This document shows, one piece after another, positions 1 through 10,323 of a DNA stretch of 27,572 bases. The notes under the pieces are model-generated. The model saw only the letters and a program-made list of their open reading frames with translations, did no database searches and was not told the DNA's origin. Source of the DNA: Protostelium mycophagum (lineage: Eukaryota; Evosea; Variosea; Protosteliida; Protosteliaceae); the NCBI GenBank assembly GCA_002081555.1, contig MZNV01002442.1, positions 1 to 27,572 of the forward strand, given 5' to 3'. Position 1 is the first letter of the stretch. The number at the start of each line of letters is the position of its first letter. Both the position numbers and the translations under genes were made by a program.

Positions 1-802
1 ACTTCGTCTTTTGACATGTTCCTGAGTGCCTCTATGTCTTCTTTGTCAGGAACAAGTCCCGCTGCGATGACATTGTTCAGTGCGGCAGTTGTCTCTGCTT
101 TGCTGATGGTGGACTTGATCAACTGCAGATTGTACTCAGGAAGTGATGGGAGACCTGCCAACAGTGTGTCCAGTTTCTCAGTGTCTATAGGAGGCGCAGC
201 AGTTGTCAGCTGTGCGATCTGCTTGGGTCAGTGAGAAAGAACCTGGTGGAGAGGTCACCTTTTCGTCCTTGGTTGTCTTCTCGTCTCGCGGCACCTTCTC
301 AAACTCCTCAAAGCTGATGTCATCCATGTTCTGCACTTCAGCAGATTGAAGCCACTCATCCAGCACTTGACAGAACAGCTTGGTCTGAGTCTGTCTGCGT
401 AGACCACCTTGCCACTTTTAGAGACGGACCGATGGTCATCAATACGAAAGGACATACCCTTGACCTCTTTGGTGAACTTGTCAATCCACCTCTGTATCCC
501 ATCTTCTCCATAGAATCCGTCGATATCCAATTGCTTGCTGATCTCAGTGGTATCGCGCAGCTGTTCATGATGTCCGTTCATCAGTCCATCTCTCAATATC
601 TGCCACTTCTCCCTCTTTGACACAGCATTCTCAGCCTCTTGCAGAACCTATACGATTCAGAGTCTGCAGCTGTTGACATCACCTGAACAACCTCCGAGTA
701 ATGTTCTTGCAGAAGATGATGTTGACGCTTCAGACTCTTCAGCTTAGCCATCGTCGCCTCTTGCAACACCTTCTGGCTTACATCGCTTGCTTTTCTGTTC
801 AT
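1..802 (-). CDS. Unrecognised helical protein, N-terminal part (cut by window edge)
   Basis: I do not recognise this protein. The ATG is at 802-800. The reading frame is only continuous if three very short introns are removed: 648-682 (35 nt), 379-407 (29 nt) and 222-258 (37 nt). All begin with GT, end with AG and lie in phase 0, giving exons of 120, 240 and 120 nt plus a last exon running off the window at base 1. The roughly 230 visible residues are charged and probably helical: an N-terminal coiled-coil-like stretch (KLKSLKRQHHLLQEHYSEVV), a middle part with WIDKFTKEVKGMSFRIDDH, then an acidic stretch and a helix-rich part (LPEYNLQLIKSTISKAETT). No catalytic motif or membrane segment is visible. 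If the introns are not real this would be a frameshifted pseudogene, but three coordinated GT-AG restorations favour a real gene. Confidence 0.6.
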
Positions 803-1236
803 TTTGTTCTTGACTTGTCTTTCGAATTATGTCAGAGCTGTGATCCAAAACATCGCTCGATCCATTCGCTGAATCAAAATGACATACACCAGAGTTTTTT
901 TGCCTTCTGTGGACTATTTCTGAAGAGAGAAACGTCCCCCAATTCTAAAAGATGTAGTTCTCGATGAAATCTCGCAATAAAATAATTTATTTTCGAATAA
1001 ATTCTAATTTTTTGAAATCTCGATGAAATTTCGCAAATATTTTAAAGTTTATGTGTCGACGCTCATCTTTGTGCACGGAGGAGCAGAAGAGATTTACCTG
1101 CTGACGTCCAAAGATATTCAAAAGGAGATCACTGACGGTTTGTTTTCAATCTCGAGGCTTTCATCTGAAGTGGAAACGCGAGAACTCGTTTCCATCACAG
1201 CGTTTAAGACATTTTCCCAGGAATGATGACTTCGCT
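803..1236. other. Spacer with one weak plus-strand ORF (1023-1226)
   Basis: This stretch separates the promoter of the edge gene from the 3' end of the TFIIE alpha gene. The only notable open frame is a 67-codon plus-strand ORF at 1023-1226 (MKFRKYFKVYVSTL...). It has no recognisable domain. I see nothing that decides between a small gene and chance. The part next to the edge gene (about 803-1020) is AT-rich and probably holds that gene's promoter and 5' UTR. Confidence 0.3.
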
Positions 1237-3893
1237 TCAGGCCGAGTGATGAATTGGGACAGGTTCTAGATCAAGAATGTCTGTGATTTCTCCAATCAAA
1301 GGATCAGCACTCTCAGTGGATGGAGATGATACCACAAGTCGGATCGGTAGATCTTCTTTGAGTGGCGCCATCAATCCATTACCTGAACTCCTGAGAGCTT
1401 GGTGACTGATGATGCAAACCGGGAATTAAAGAGCTTTCATGATTGTATTCACTTTTGTATTTTCTGAGGAAAATGAGAAAAAATCCAATTTAATATTGAT
1501 AGATCATGAATAATAAGCCCAAAGTTACTTGATACATCCAAGAGCTTTCTTTGTGGCAAATCGTCAGCAAATCGTCAGTCATTGGTTTCGAGCACACCTG
1601 GTTTAGAGAGAATATCATCCTTCCACAAATTCGAGATAATAATGATGTTGATGAGGACGAATGGAAATAAATGATTAATAAAATAAAAGAACACATTTGT
1701 CTCTGCGAGATTCTGGATTGTTGTAGGATGGTAATCTTTCTTTGTCAATTGTGAACTCTTCATCACATCGAAATGTCTAAACTGCAGAGACACATGTATT
1801 ATCTATTATTTTATCAATCGTTTCCACTGATCCTCTCGTATGCAGCCATGTAAGCCTAAAGTGATTCAGGATAGTAACACAAGATCTTGTCCTTTCACAG
1901 CACAAAGAACAATAGATGATATCAGGTGAAGATATCTCACCTCTCTCTCTCTCTCTGTCATAACGTCCAGCTCTTCTGTGCCGATATCGGAGAATTTCAT
2001 TAATCTTCCGGCGACCATCAACTTCTCTTCGTGGTCATTCTCATCTATCTATTTTTAGATTTTGTCGTTGTATGCCTTCAAATAAAAACATCACCTGTGG
2101 CCGTTGTCTCCGCCCTCTCCGCAGACTTGACATACTGATCATAATCTAAAAATAGATCAATGATGGACCATCTACAACAGCGATAAATAAAACGCACAGT
2201 CATCTGCAGCCACAAAAGTGTCTTCTGTGGGTTGTTGTGGCGCTTTGTTTGGTATAATCTCTCCGTCTGCGGCTTGTGCGCTTGTTCTGGCCGCGGGAAG
2301 CCACGGCAGGTCGGCTTTTTTGTTTTGTTCAGAATCGCCAATGATGCTAAAAGGTTCAGCGAATTGAAAGATGAGTGTCCATATCAATGCATCGGGTAAA
2401 TAATTCTTCAGCGGCTTTGCCGTGTGTCGTCTTCCTTGTGTTGGATTCCAAAGGTGAAGCTGTAATCACGGTATTGCGGTTTCTGCACATCGTCTGCGCG
2501 ATGTATTCCCACAATAAAAGGTTGAAAATATTTTCCATGATGGATGATCTCACATCTGTGGACCCTGCTGTGTTCTAATACTCGACTTGTTCGTCTCTTT
2601 CTCTGCAGTGGTGTCCGCACCGCCGATAAGAATCTCCACTCTGGGTTTGTTTGCAGCCTTCTTTGCCGCATCTGATCCACCCTGTGATATTGTTCCATCC
2701 GCGTTAAGTTCCTCTCTCCTGAAATTAAATGAGTGTTGTTCTGCAGGTAATGGACTCATATTATTTATTATACTGCCGATGGATCATTGTGATTTGCAGA
2801 TAAGTGTGGTTCGTGGAAATATCCAAAAAATTTAAAACATCTAATAATATCGAATGAAATTCTCACTTGACTGCCTCTGCCAGATTGACCCTATAAATAG
2901 AATTAGTCGGGATCTACAACTACAAGATGAATACCTCGGAATGATCATGTTCTCGATCATCTTCAATTGCCTCGTGATGTTTTGCAGCTGCATGAGTAGA
3001 TTGGCTTTCTTCTGCTCTGCTTGTATGTACTTAACCGATTCGTCTTCCTCTTTTAACTCTGTCTTGCACTTCTCACAATATAACAATCTGATGACGTCAC
3101 ACTCTGAAAATGTCCAAAAATAGAATTCAAAATAAATAAAATTAAATAAAAAATACCCGTCTACACCGAGCAGCCTGGACGCATCGAGAGCACTGTATCT
3201 GCGATTTTTAAGAACTTAATTAGATTTATCAAGGGTTGGTTTGATACGGATAACTCTGTCATTTATACTTGAATTTTATTTTGCAAGAGGATTTTCAAGA
3301 TCGATTCCATTTCTTTAAAAAAACTTACTTCATTCCCTTGCATTTTATACAGATGTAATGCTGATTCAATTGACTGTCTGCGGCAAGATCAATGTCTTTC
3401 TGCATTGTAAAGATCCTGTATTTCACCACGTCCACAAAACGCTTGTAATCAATGTACCAGAACTCCACATTTTTCCAACTGTTACTGTAAATTCTCTGAA
3501 TGATGGCCTAATCTTCACTTTTTAGCCTGTATCACCTCTCCTATCTCATTGACTGTGTCTTCTGGTTTTCTATTTACACTAAAGAATTAGTTTCTCACCA
3601 TCACATAGAGTTGATCAGACATACCTCGAAATGATATGGTCTGATTTCAAGATTCCCATCCATTTTCGGACTTGTCTGCGTCCTAATTTCAGACGTCTGG
3701 CCATCTCTTCTTCAGATACACTGTTGTAAATCATTTACTGGATGTCATGATCACTCACGCTTCTGGCCTCCTTCTGATCAATTCTTCCACCGCGATCTCT
3801 TGTTCTGAAGTGTAGAAACCACGAAGCACAATACGCATGAGATCATTTAGAATCTCATAGTCAGCTGGGACTGTCTCTGTCATGTTGGTGTCC
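1237..3893 (-). CDS. GTF2E1: General transcription factor IIE, alpha subunit
   Basis: This is the large subunit of TFIIE, which joins the RNA polymerase II pre-initiation complex, recruits TFIIH and stimulates its activity. I start it at the ATG 3893-3891 (MTETVPADYEILNDLMRI). The N-terminus is the family's winged-helix domain: VLRGFYTSEQEIAVEELI, then SEEEMARRLKLGRRQVRKWM, then WYIDYKRFVDVVKYRI. A zinc ribbon follows with CIKC and, after splicing, YCEKC. The C-terminal block KLMVAGRLMKFSDIGTEELD, followed by MTERERE, matches the conserved C-terminal segment of animal TFIIE alpha. More than ten short introns interrupt the gene, for example a 44-nt intron ending at PRVNLAEAVK. Exon joins between about 2350 and 2560 are unresolved. 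Downstream of MTERERE four further short exons can be read, ending at a TGA at 1239-1237 (LEPVPIHHSA); they extend the protein beyond the usual family end and are less certain. The gene is divergent from the PTPS gene. Confidence 0.87.
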
Positions 3894-4001
3894 AAAGATG
3901 GTGAAATGGCCAGAAATTGTTGATTTTCGCTTCCATCCGTAAGATATCGCACTTTACAAATTGTTCAACAGCGCGGAAATCTCCATACACAACCCATCGG
4001 A
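3894..4001. promoter_or_regulatory. Shared divergent promoter, TFIIE alpha / PTPS
   Basis: Only 108 bases separate the two start codons (TFIIE alpha ATG at 3893 on minus, PTPS ATG at 4002 on plus), so both promoters and 5' UTRs must fit here. I see no clear TATA box. The inference rests on gene arrangement only. Confidence 0.5.
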
Positions 4002-4443
4002 ATGATCTCATTCTCAAGAAGAGAGACCTTCTCAGCTGCTCATAGACTGCACAACTCTGACTGGACAGACGAACAAAACCGATCCGTCTTTGGAAAATGC
4101 AATAATACCAACTTTCATGGTCACAACTACGTACTAGAAGTCACAGTGAGAGGAGAGGTGTAATATCTTAACCCTCTTCACAAAATAATATTTTCAGATT
4201 GATAAAGAGAGCGGCATGGTGATGAATTTGGAGGATTTGAAGGTGATCCTCGCAGAGACTGTCATGAAGAAGCTGGACCACAAGAATCTAGATTTAGACG
4301 TGCCAGAGCTAAAAGGGACCATCACCACCACCGAGAACATGGCGGTGTTCATTTGGAACAGCATACGAACAAAAACCAACCTGTTATATAAGGTCAAGCT
4401 CTGGGAGACAGAAAAAAACGCTGTGACTTATAAAGGAGAATGA
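4002..4443 (+). CDS. PTS: 6-pyruvoyl-tetrahydropterin synthase
   Basis: PTPS converts 7,8-dihydroneopterin triphosphate to 6-pyruvoyl-tetrahydropterin, the second step of tetrahydrobiopterin synthesis. Two exons, 4002-4157 and 4198-4443, are split by a 40-nt intron (gtgtaa...tttcag); the spliced frame gives 133 residues, a normal family length. The three zinc-binding histidines are visible as H14 in SAAHRLH and H39/H41 in FHGHNY, and the catalytic cysteine as C33 in FGKCNN. Downstream come the family motifs MVMNLEDLK, LDHKNLD and TTTENMAVFIW, and the conserved end WETEKNAVTYKGE. The start ATG follows directly on the divergent spacer shared with TFIIE alpha. Everything needed for activity appears intact. 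Confidence 0.95.
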
Positions 4444-4585
4444 GGCATTTTCACAAAAATGGATTTGAATGATCATATTGGCGACTTCAGGTGTCCAGCT
4501 AGTCGCAATATGTGATAATCACCGTCCATGATGTAAAACAATCAGACTCAAGAGTATCGGGAGAAACAGATATTAACTCAATTTT

Positions 4586-4795
4586 ATGAAATATTTATTA
4601 ATAAAAATTACAAGCTGTGCAAAAGACGATGCGGAAGAGATGATCACACGCTCTGTTCCAAACACAGTGCTGTGCTACAAGTCAAAGGGCTATCTCGTCT
4701 TCCCATCACTCTCACACGAAAGGTTTATTTCCTGTGACAAAAAGAGAGTGAAGCAAATAGTTGAAGAGATGAAGGTAGAGGGCGAGAGGGTGTGA
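4586..4795 (+). CDS. Small hypothetical protein (69 aa)
   Basis: An open frame of 69 codons, starting MKYLLIKITSCAKDDAEEM and ending KQIVEEMKVEGERV. Amino-acid composition is protein-like, but I do not recognise a family and cannot see additional exons. The AT-rich sequence around the ATG (attaataaaaa) could equally be the poly(A) region of the PTPS gene, in which case this ORF may be a fragment or chance. The flanks (4444-4585 and 4796-5013) show nothing I can assign. Confidence 0.3.
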   Translation: MKYLLIKITSCAKDDAEEMITRSVPNTVLCYKSKGYLVFPSLSHERFISCDKKRVKQIVEEMKVEGERV

Positions 4796-5013
4796 TAGCA
4801 GCCAATCAGATGGACAGGTATTCCATAAAGGTCTGTGGGATGGATGCACAATTTGTGATCACTCAGAACCCAAGCTGATGAGATGAAGGAGATGATGATG
4901 GATCATTTGTCTTCTAATGAGTCTTGCTTAGATGTCAGAGCAGTGCTCGGCGATGAGGTTACCCGCCGCCTTCTTCCTCATAGTTGCCATCTACAACGCT
5001 CTGGATCTTGGTG

Positions 5014-7976
5014 TCAATCCATATAGGTCTCGGCAATTTCATATTTGCTCCAGTAAACGAAATCACGCCTGACATTTCGTTCAGTTTTCAATGAAAATTC
5101 GTGGGCATCTACAACGAGACGAAACTTTACCGTCGTAGACCGCGTCTCTGTGTTCGTATTGAATGTATAATTCATTAATTCCGTGTAAAATATTCCATTT
5201 CTTGACCCCGAAGTGGTGTCTCCAATATTGATCGCCATTTTTCCTGGAATTTTCTCATCCTCATTCCCAGAAATTTCAAGGAAATTTCCTCACCTCCTTC
5301 TTCCAGCATGGACCAGGCCTTGTCGACCGAGGGGAACAAAAAATTGAGCAACCAGCTTTCGAGTGTGGAGTAATTCTCCACGGATTGACCTTCTTTGTGG
5401 ACGCCTCCATACCTCTCGTAATCAAAATAAGGAGGTCCGGTGAAGACCACGTCAAAGGTGTTTCGGCCTGCGGTGGTCAGAAAAAAAGTGGGTTCTACAA
5501 CGAAGATACCTTCGGGCATTTGGGCGGTCTCAAAAGGGGCACATACCATAGAGAATCTGTAAAAAATAAATTTATTTTGAAAAAGAGGGTGCGACCAGAA
5601 ATTGCATCAAAATTTTCTTGATGTTTGCAAACCACCAAAAACCCAAAGAAAATCAATACATCGGCTATTTGTGCTTGCTAAGAAAAACTATCACAACCTT
5701 GATTTCGTGAAATCCATCAGATGAATTTCCCGCGCACTTCTTGTACTAATTTTCTCGGAAAAAATACGACAAACCACAATGATATCTCACTTGGAGGGGT
5801 CCTTTGCGAAGGATTCAATCATTTTCTGGTATCCCTCTTTTAACATCGGGTTGGGGTCTACACCTACGTAGTACTCGAAGTTTTTGCTCTCGCTTGTTAT
5901 GTCTTCCATTTCCTGGAAAAGTCAACGGAGCCTCTTGGCATCTGGGACAAATTCCGGGTTACGTAATGAAGAGATTCAAAGTAGTGCAAGGTACTTTGTT
6001 TGCAGCTTCCATTTCCTGGAAAAGTCAATGGAGCCTCTTGGCATCTGGGACAAATTCCGGGTTACGTAATGAAGAGATTCAAAGTAGTGCAAGGTACTTT
6101 GTTTGCAGCTCCGCTGCAAGCGTAGATAGACTGAGTCGGTCTTGACAAATGGCAGCAGGACCAAAAATAGCATCATGCATGTATTGACTAAACCGCCCCA
6201 TGCATAATCACCTAATTTTAACAAAATATCGACGATCTACAACGACACTCACGTCAGGGGTGACATTCTCCACGGCCAAAGCGCCCAACAACCTGTCCCC
6301 CCACCCGCTGCAAAAGTCCAGCACCCTCTTGGCGTTCAGGAATTTCAGCATGCCTGCGGCAACCGTGGCTTTGAATGTAGAGGGCTCCGAGAACACCGAG
6401 ACGGCGAGAAACTCTCTCAACTCTTCGGTATTGATGCCGCCGCTGCCGCGGGAAAAACTAACGTTGGGCTTCAAAGCTAAAGATTTGAGCATTCGGTTGA
6501 CCAGGTGTTATTTATTTTTACAATTTAAAAGTGGTGAAAAATATATTTCGATGAATATAACTGTACCGGATAGGTTGATGAGTTTAGAGGGTCTTGGTGT
6601 GTCTTCCAAGTCGAGTTCAGGGTCCAAGTTCTTTACGACGGGTGCGGTAGTTTGTGTTAAGAAGCATCTGTTGTGGTTAGAAATGAAAAATCATGTGATC
6701 GACATGAAAAATATAAAAAACAAACTTTTTAAAGAGGAAATCGGAGAGCCAGCGCCTTAACAACGGTTTGTTTCTCCAATGTTCAGCAGCTGTTGGAGCT
6801 TGGTAGCCTGCCTGTTCTGTTAAGTATTTCTCCACAATTAAATTCTTTTAAAAAATCAAATGGTTTGACATTCTACAACGAGACAGACCTGCGACTCAAT
6901 TCTGGCGGGTTCTTGGAAAATGTCACTGAGAACGTTCATGTCCAAATAGTCGGTCGTTTTGGCGGGAATCTGTGTGCTGCGGTCTTTGTAGACAAAGGGT
7001 CTCATGTGCGTGGTGAGTTCGGTGAACTGTGGAATGGTGTACTCTACATCGTAGACAAATTCCAAGTTGAAATCACAGAGATTCCTGTGGACATCAATAA
7101 TGTCGACAAAAATTCAAATTTTGGCGAGAATTTTAATTCTTCAGCTCACTTGAATTTTGGTGCAGGATCACCGACAAAATATTTCTTGTAAGGAAATTCT
7201 AAGCTCTTAGTCACGATGAGGTGAGCGAGTCCAGAGGCAAGAGGCTATGACGTCATCAACATGAGAGTTCCATTGTATTTTCATCACTCAACATAACAGA
7301 TGAAAATATCTTTATAGAGAGTGGGTAATGATGAGAGCAGTAAATCGGTTCGATTCTGAAAATTTAATCATAGAAACAGACGGTTCTGGTTGTTGAAAGA
7401 TCATGACCCAAAAGATTGATTTGAAGATCACAAACCTTATTTCCGTATTCTGTGAGTAATCTGCTCACTTCTGCGGCGGGGACATTCAATTGTGTGTTTT
7501 CATCCACAAATTTCTCCAATTGTTCGGCGATATCTTGATCCCTCTTCTCATCCTCTTCGAAATCATCTCTCCTCTGTCTCTTGCTATCTTCTGAAAGAGG
7601 TCTGTGTAAACTAGGTGCCGACCTTTCATCTCTGTCATTCCGCGCTCTCTTGCCAGAGTAACGGCCTGTGAAACATCAGATATGACGTCAGCAGAATATG
7701 GAAGAAAGATCTTACCAGAAGAATCGGAATTAACGGTAATTCTAAGGTCTCCAGAGTCTATCAAAGTTAATTTGATAATTAGACACATGATTTACCCATA
7801 GAACGTCTCTTATTTGACTGTCCTCCTCCATTTCTGCCACGATTACGACGGCTTCTGTCTTCGAGCGAGCGGTTTAGCGGGTCGTCATCTTTGATCTCCC
7901 TCTTGAGATGGGATAAAGAGATGACTGCCCTACGAGGGGTGGTGTTCTCTTGCGGAAGCTCTTCCTCGCCGCTCAT
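5014..7976 (-). CDS. Arg-rich N-terminus fused to SAM-dependent methyltransferase
   Basis: The ATG is at 7976-7974 and the TGA at 5016-5014. Splicing thirteen exons gives a continuous frame of about 607 residues. Introns lie at 7758-7795, 7666-7715, 7356-7435, 7245-7292, 7085-7149, 6845-6888, 6668-6725, 6477-6566, 5913-6252, 5557-5790, 5468-5509 and 5244-5293. Residues 1-150 are Arg/Ser/Asp-rich and probably disordered (LEDRSRRNRGRNGGG). The C-terminal half is a Rossmann methyltransferase: motif I is VLDFCSGWGDRLLGALA (about 394-410), then YYVGVDPNPMLKEGYQKMI, then FDVVFTGPPYFD (478-489), whose GPPY resembles the catalytic (D/N/S)PP(Y/F) of amino-methyltransferases. The substrate is unknown; DNA or RNA adenine or cytosine is possible. 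As I recall, GWGDRL plus PPYFD proteins also occur in phages and giant viruses, so an acquired origin is possible, but the many native-type introns show it is long resident. Joining the Arg-rich part to the enzyme rests on the 48-nt phase-0 intron 7245-7292; without it the methyltransferase lacks an ATG. The last exon could hide another intron. Confidence 0.75.
5905..6110. repeat. 103-bp tandem duplication inside a methyltransferase intron
   Basis: Two adjacent copies, 5905-6007 and 6008-6110, differ at a single position that I could see (C versus T near base 22). Each contains, on the minus strand, the 3' splice-site sequence ttttccag|gaaatgg. The copy at 5905-6007 supplies the acceptor used by the gene (exon begins at 5912); the other is an upstream copy left inside the intron. 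The near identity points to a recent duplication. Confidence 0.95.
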
Positions 7977-8109
7977 TTTATCAAGCAATGATCTTCTGTC
8001 TCGTTGTAAAATATTGACAAACTTTTTCGTCTTCTAAACGTAATTTTGGGCATCACGTTGTCCTCTCATCACAGAAAACAATGCCTCATCACATCGAAAA
8101 CTAAATTTA

Positions 8110-9482
8110 TCACTGGGAGTTGTCATTTCCCCCTCGGGATCCCCTCCCTCCCCTGCCTCTACTTCCGTCCCCCCTTCCCCTGTAATTTCCCCTGCCTCTG
8201 GTCTCGTTGCCGTCGTTGCCTCGGGCTCCTGGTCAAAAGTCAGATATTTCGGTACAAGATAAGGAAGAAAGGTTGACAAACAAGCAACATTTTTCAAGAT
8301 AATTTCTATTGATATTTATCACGGTTATTTTCACAAATTGATGTTTTATGCATAAAACATAAAAATGCAAATATTCAACCAAATAATCACCTCTGTATCC
8401 TCCTCGGTCTGGGCGCTCTCCACGGTCAAAATCTCTTCCTATTATTTTTAGAAATAAATAAGCGTTGTAGACTCGCCTCTTCCTCTGTTTTCACCGCTGA
8501 ATCCTCGAGGTGCGCCACCTCTGTTCCCGCGACCACGTCCACGGAAATTTCTCTGAGGAGGCTGTGGTGTTCAGAAGACGTGGCATTGTAGAATAGACAT
8601 ACCTGGTCCACGTCATCGTCATCGTCATCTTCTTCAGAATTTTGATTGTTGTTGTTATTGTTGTAACCTGAGAATTTAAATTTCAAAATAAATGATTTCT
8701 GTACTTTTGACAAGAATAAATGCCGTGATATAGATTATGGAGAAGTCTCCAAATGATGATGGATGATTACCTCCTCTCCCGGCATAAAGTCCCCGGCCTC
8801 TGCTACCTCTTCCACGGTCAGATCCTCTAGCTGCGCTTTCATTAGATGGCCTCGAAATTTCAGAATACGTACACTGGATGAAGGGCTTGATCTCTTCTGC
8901 GGGAAGAGGTGGTTGGTAACCTGGCTGCGTGGTGTCTAAAGGCTTCGTGGACAATATGATGGTGATAGAAGATACGTGTCTCGTCGTCTCGATCCTGCCT
9001 GGTGTGAGATCTTTTGATCAAATGGCATGGATCGATGATATTCGAGTGTGATTGACCTATCAAGGCCTTCTTCTATGGGTTCCCACACATCCACTATGTC
9101 TGAAGAATCCACTGAAGTGATTTGGTGTAATTGTACTCTTCTCTTTAAGATCTCTGCAACAGAAACTGCCTTGTTGATGGCTCTTCCCATGGCCTTTAAG
9201 ATCACGACATCATGATGTTCTTCTTCCTGAATCAATTGAATATCAGGTTTCTGGTTTGAGAAAATCGATACATACACTGCCCGAGAGAAGAGCAGAAGCA
9301 TAAGAAATATAGCTTCGTGTCTTTCCTTGTGTCGTTACACGTATTTCATTCTTTTCAACCTTCTTTCTCTGTCAGCTCAAGATGTTGAATGAAATGAAGC
9401 AGATTACCTCTACGTCTGCCTTTGGCCTGTTCACGCGGTTGTATTTTTCAGTAGTTGACTCTCCTGCGAAAGAATCTGACAT
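8110..9482 (-). CDS. Alba-domain RNA/DNA-binding protein with RGG tail
   Basis: Alba proteins bind RNA and DNA; eukaryotic relatives include Rpp25-type RNase P/MRP subunits and RGG-tailed translational regulators. The ATG is at 9482-9480 and the TGA at 8112-8110. Eight exons sum to 894 nt (297 residues). Introns are 9369-9407 (39 nt), 9251-9275 (25 nt), 8995-9056, 8668-8770, 8553-8602, 8439-8476 and 8229-8390. The Alba domain covers about residues 10-130: EKYNRVNRPK, NEIRVTTQGKTRSYISYA, VILKAMGRAINKAVSVAEIL, LHQITS, EPIEEGLDRIETTRHVSSI and DTTQPGYQPPLP. The tail is rich in RGG/RGR repeats (RGRGSRGRGLYAGRG, RNFRGRGRGNRGG) with an Asn/Asp-rich interruption. Intron 8439-8476 has a GC donor (gcgagt). 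This looks like an Alba-RGG regulator of the protist and plant type rather than a bare Rpp25. Confidence 0.9.
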
Positions 9483-9653
9483 CGAAAACTTTATGATGGA
9501 CAAATCACCAGTTTTCAAATTGTAGTCTGACGTCACAGACCAAATGTCTGAAAAAGAAAGAGCAGTAAAAATACCTATATAATAATAGAATGAGGCCGTT
9601 CTGTTCTCTTTGGAGATTCTGCTTACCAACTCATCACTCCATCACTCAGCGAT

Positions 9654-9689
9654 CGTCCCTGAATTTTTTGGCGTCCCTGAATTTTTTGG
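9654..9689. repeat. Perfect 18-bp tandem duplication
   Basis: The 18-mer cgtccctgaattttttgg occurs twice head-to-tail at 9654-9671 and 9672-9689 in the spacer between the Alba and peroxidase genes. Confidence 0.95.
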
Positions 9690-9920
9690 GTTTTTCTGAT
9701 TTCTGAGAAAAATATTTGTGTATAGAATTCATATTTCGGCACACCAACAGAAAAATAGCATCTACAAGCCGAGATGACTGCGATTTTTATTAAATAACAT
9801 AAATAGAAGCAACTGTTGCATTGTCATCATTTGATTGCATATGTTCGGTAACTTTTAAGAAGAGTCTGAAAGACTATTTTTGAGTACAACATCAGTACCA
9901 ATAATCTTCGACAAATGTCA

Positions 9921-10084
9921 TTAGCATCCCGAATATAGATGAACATCGGGCGAGTTTTTGATGTACATCGGGCGCTCAACGATAACCTCATATGTTCACC
10001 GCTTCACTTTTCGCAACCAGAGGATTGTTTCCAGGTGCACAACAAATGAGGTGGAATGAGCTTTAGCATCCCGAATATTGATGA
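9921..10084. repeat. Direct repeats upstream of the peroxidase gene
   Basis: The 22-mer ttagcatcccgaatatNgatga appears at 9921-9942 and again at 10063-10084 with one difference. Within the first segment, acatcgggcg occurs twice about 21 bases apart. These lie 240-400 bases upstream of the peroxidase start codon and could be regulatory sites; no factor can be assigned. Confidence 0.7.
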
Positions 10085-10323
10085 TTCTGCTCGCTGTAAA
10101 CTGTCGACAGGGTATGGCAGAAAAATTTCCTTTATTTTGTCATCAGTCGAACAATCAACAGCCAGCACAATGAATCGATGATCAGCCTGTGTCCAACCTT
10201 TTCTCTTGAGGAATTGAAGAAATCATTGAAAGGAGGTAGCGTTGTTCCAGGAACACTGCGAAATTCTAACGAGTTTCCAAACTTCGGGCTCTTTTTCCAG
10301 GGTGCCAGACAACAAAACTGGGC

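Larger units (their letters stand above)
9483..10323. other. Divergent intergenic region, Alba / peroxidase, with short repeats
   Basis: No gene is visible in these 841 bases, so they should hold the two divergent promoters. A TGACGTCA palindrome sits near 9528-9535, about 45 bases upstream of the Alba ATG. Short direct repeats are listed separately. Confidence 0.6.

Noticed and set aside
2375-2835. Plus-strand ORFs at 2375-2578 and 2587-2835
   Set aside because: They overlap exons of TFIIE alpha on the other strand and show no domain.
6237-6252. A 16-nt mini-intron gtgagtgtcgttgtag in the methyltransferase gene
   Set aside because: Ending the intron there leaves no way to reach the GVDPN exon in frame; the acceptor at 5913 gives a continuous protein, so the GTTGTAG here is an internal motif copy.
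6873-6888. A 16-nt intron gtctgtctcgttgtag
   Set aside because: Splicing there leads to a downstream stop, whereas extending to the acceptor at 6845 (44 nt) restores NLIVEKYLTEQAGYQ in frame.
7284-7976. A separate 174-aa Arg-rich gene ending at TGA 7286-7284
   Set aside because: This reading is open, but it leaves the downstream methyltransferase exon without a start codon only 40 bases away; the 48-nt intron 7245-7292 joins both in frame, so I prefer one gene.
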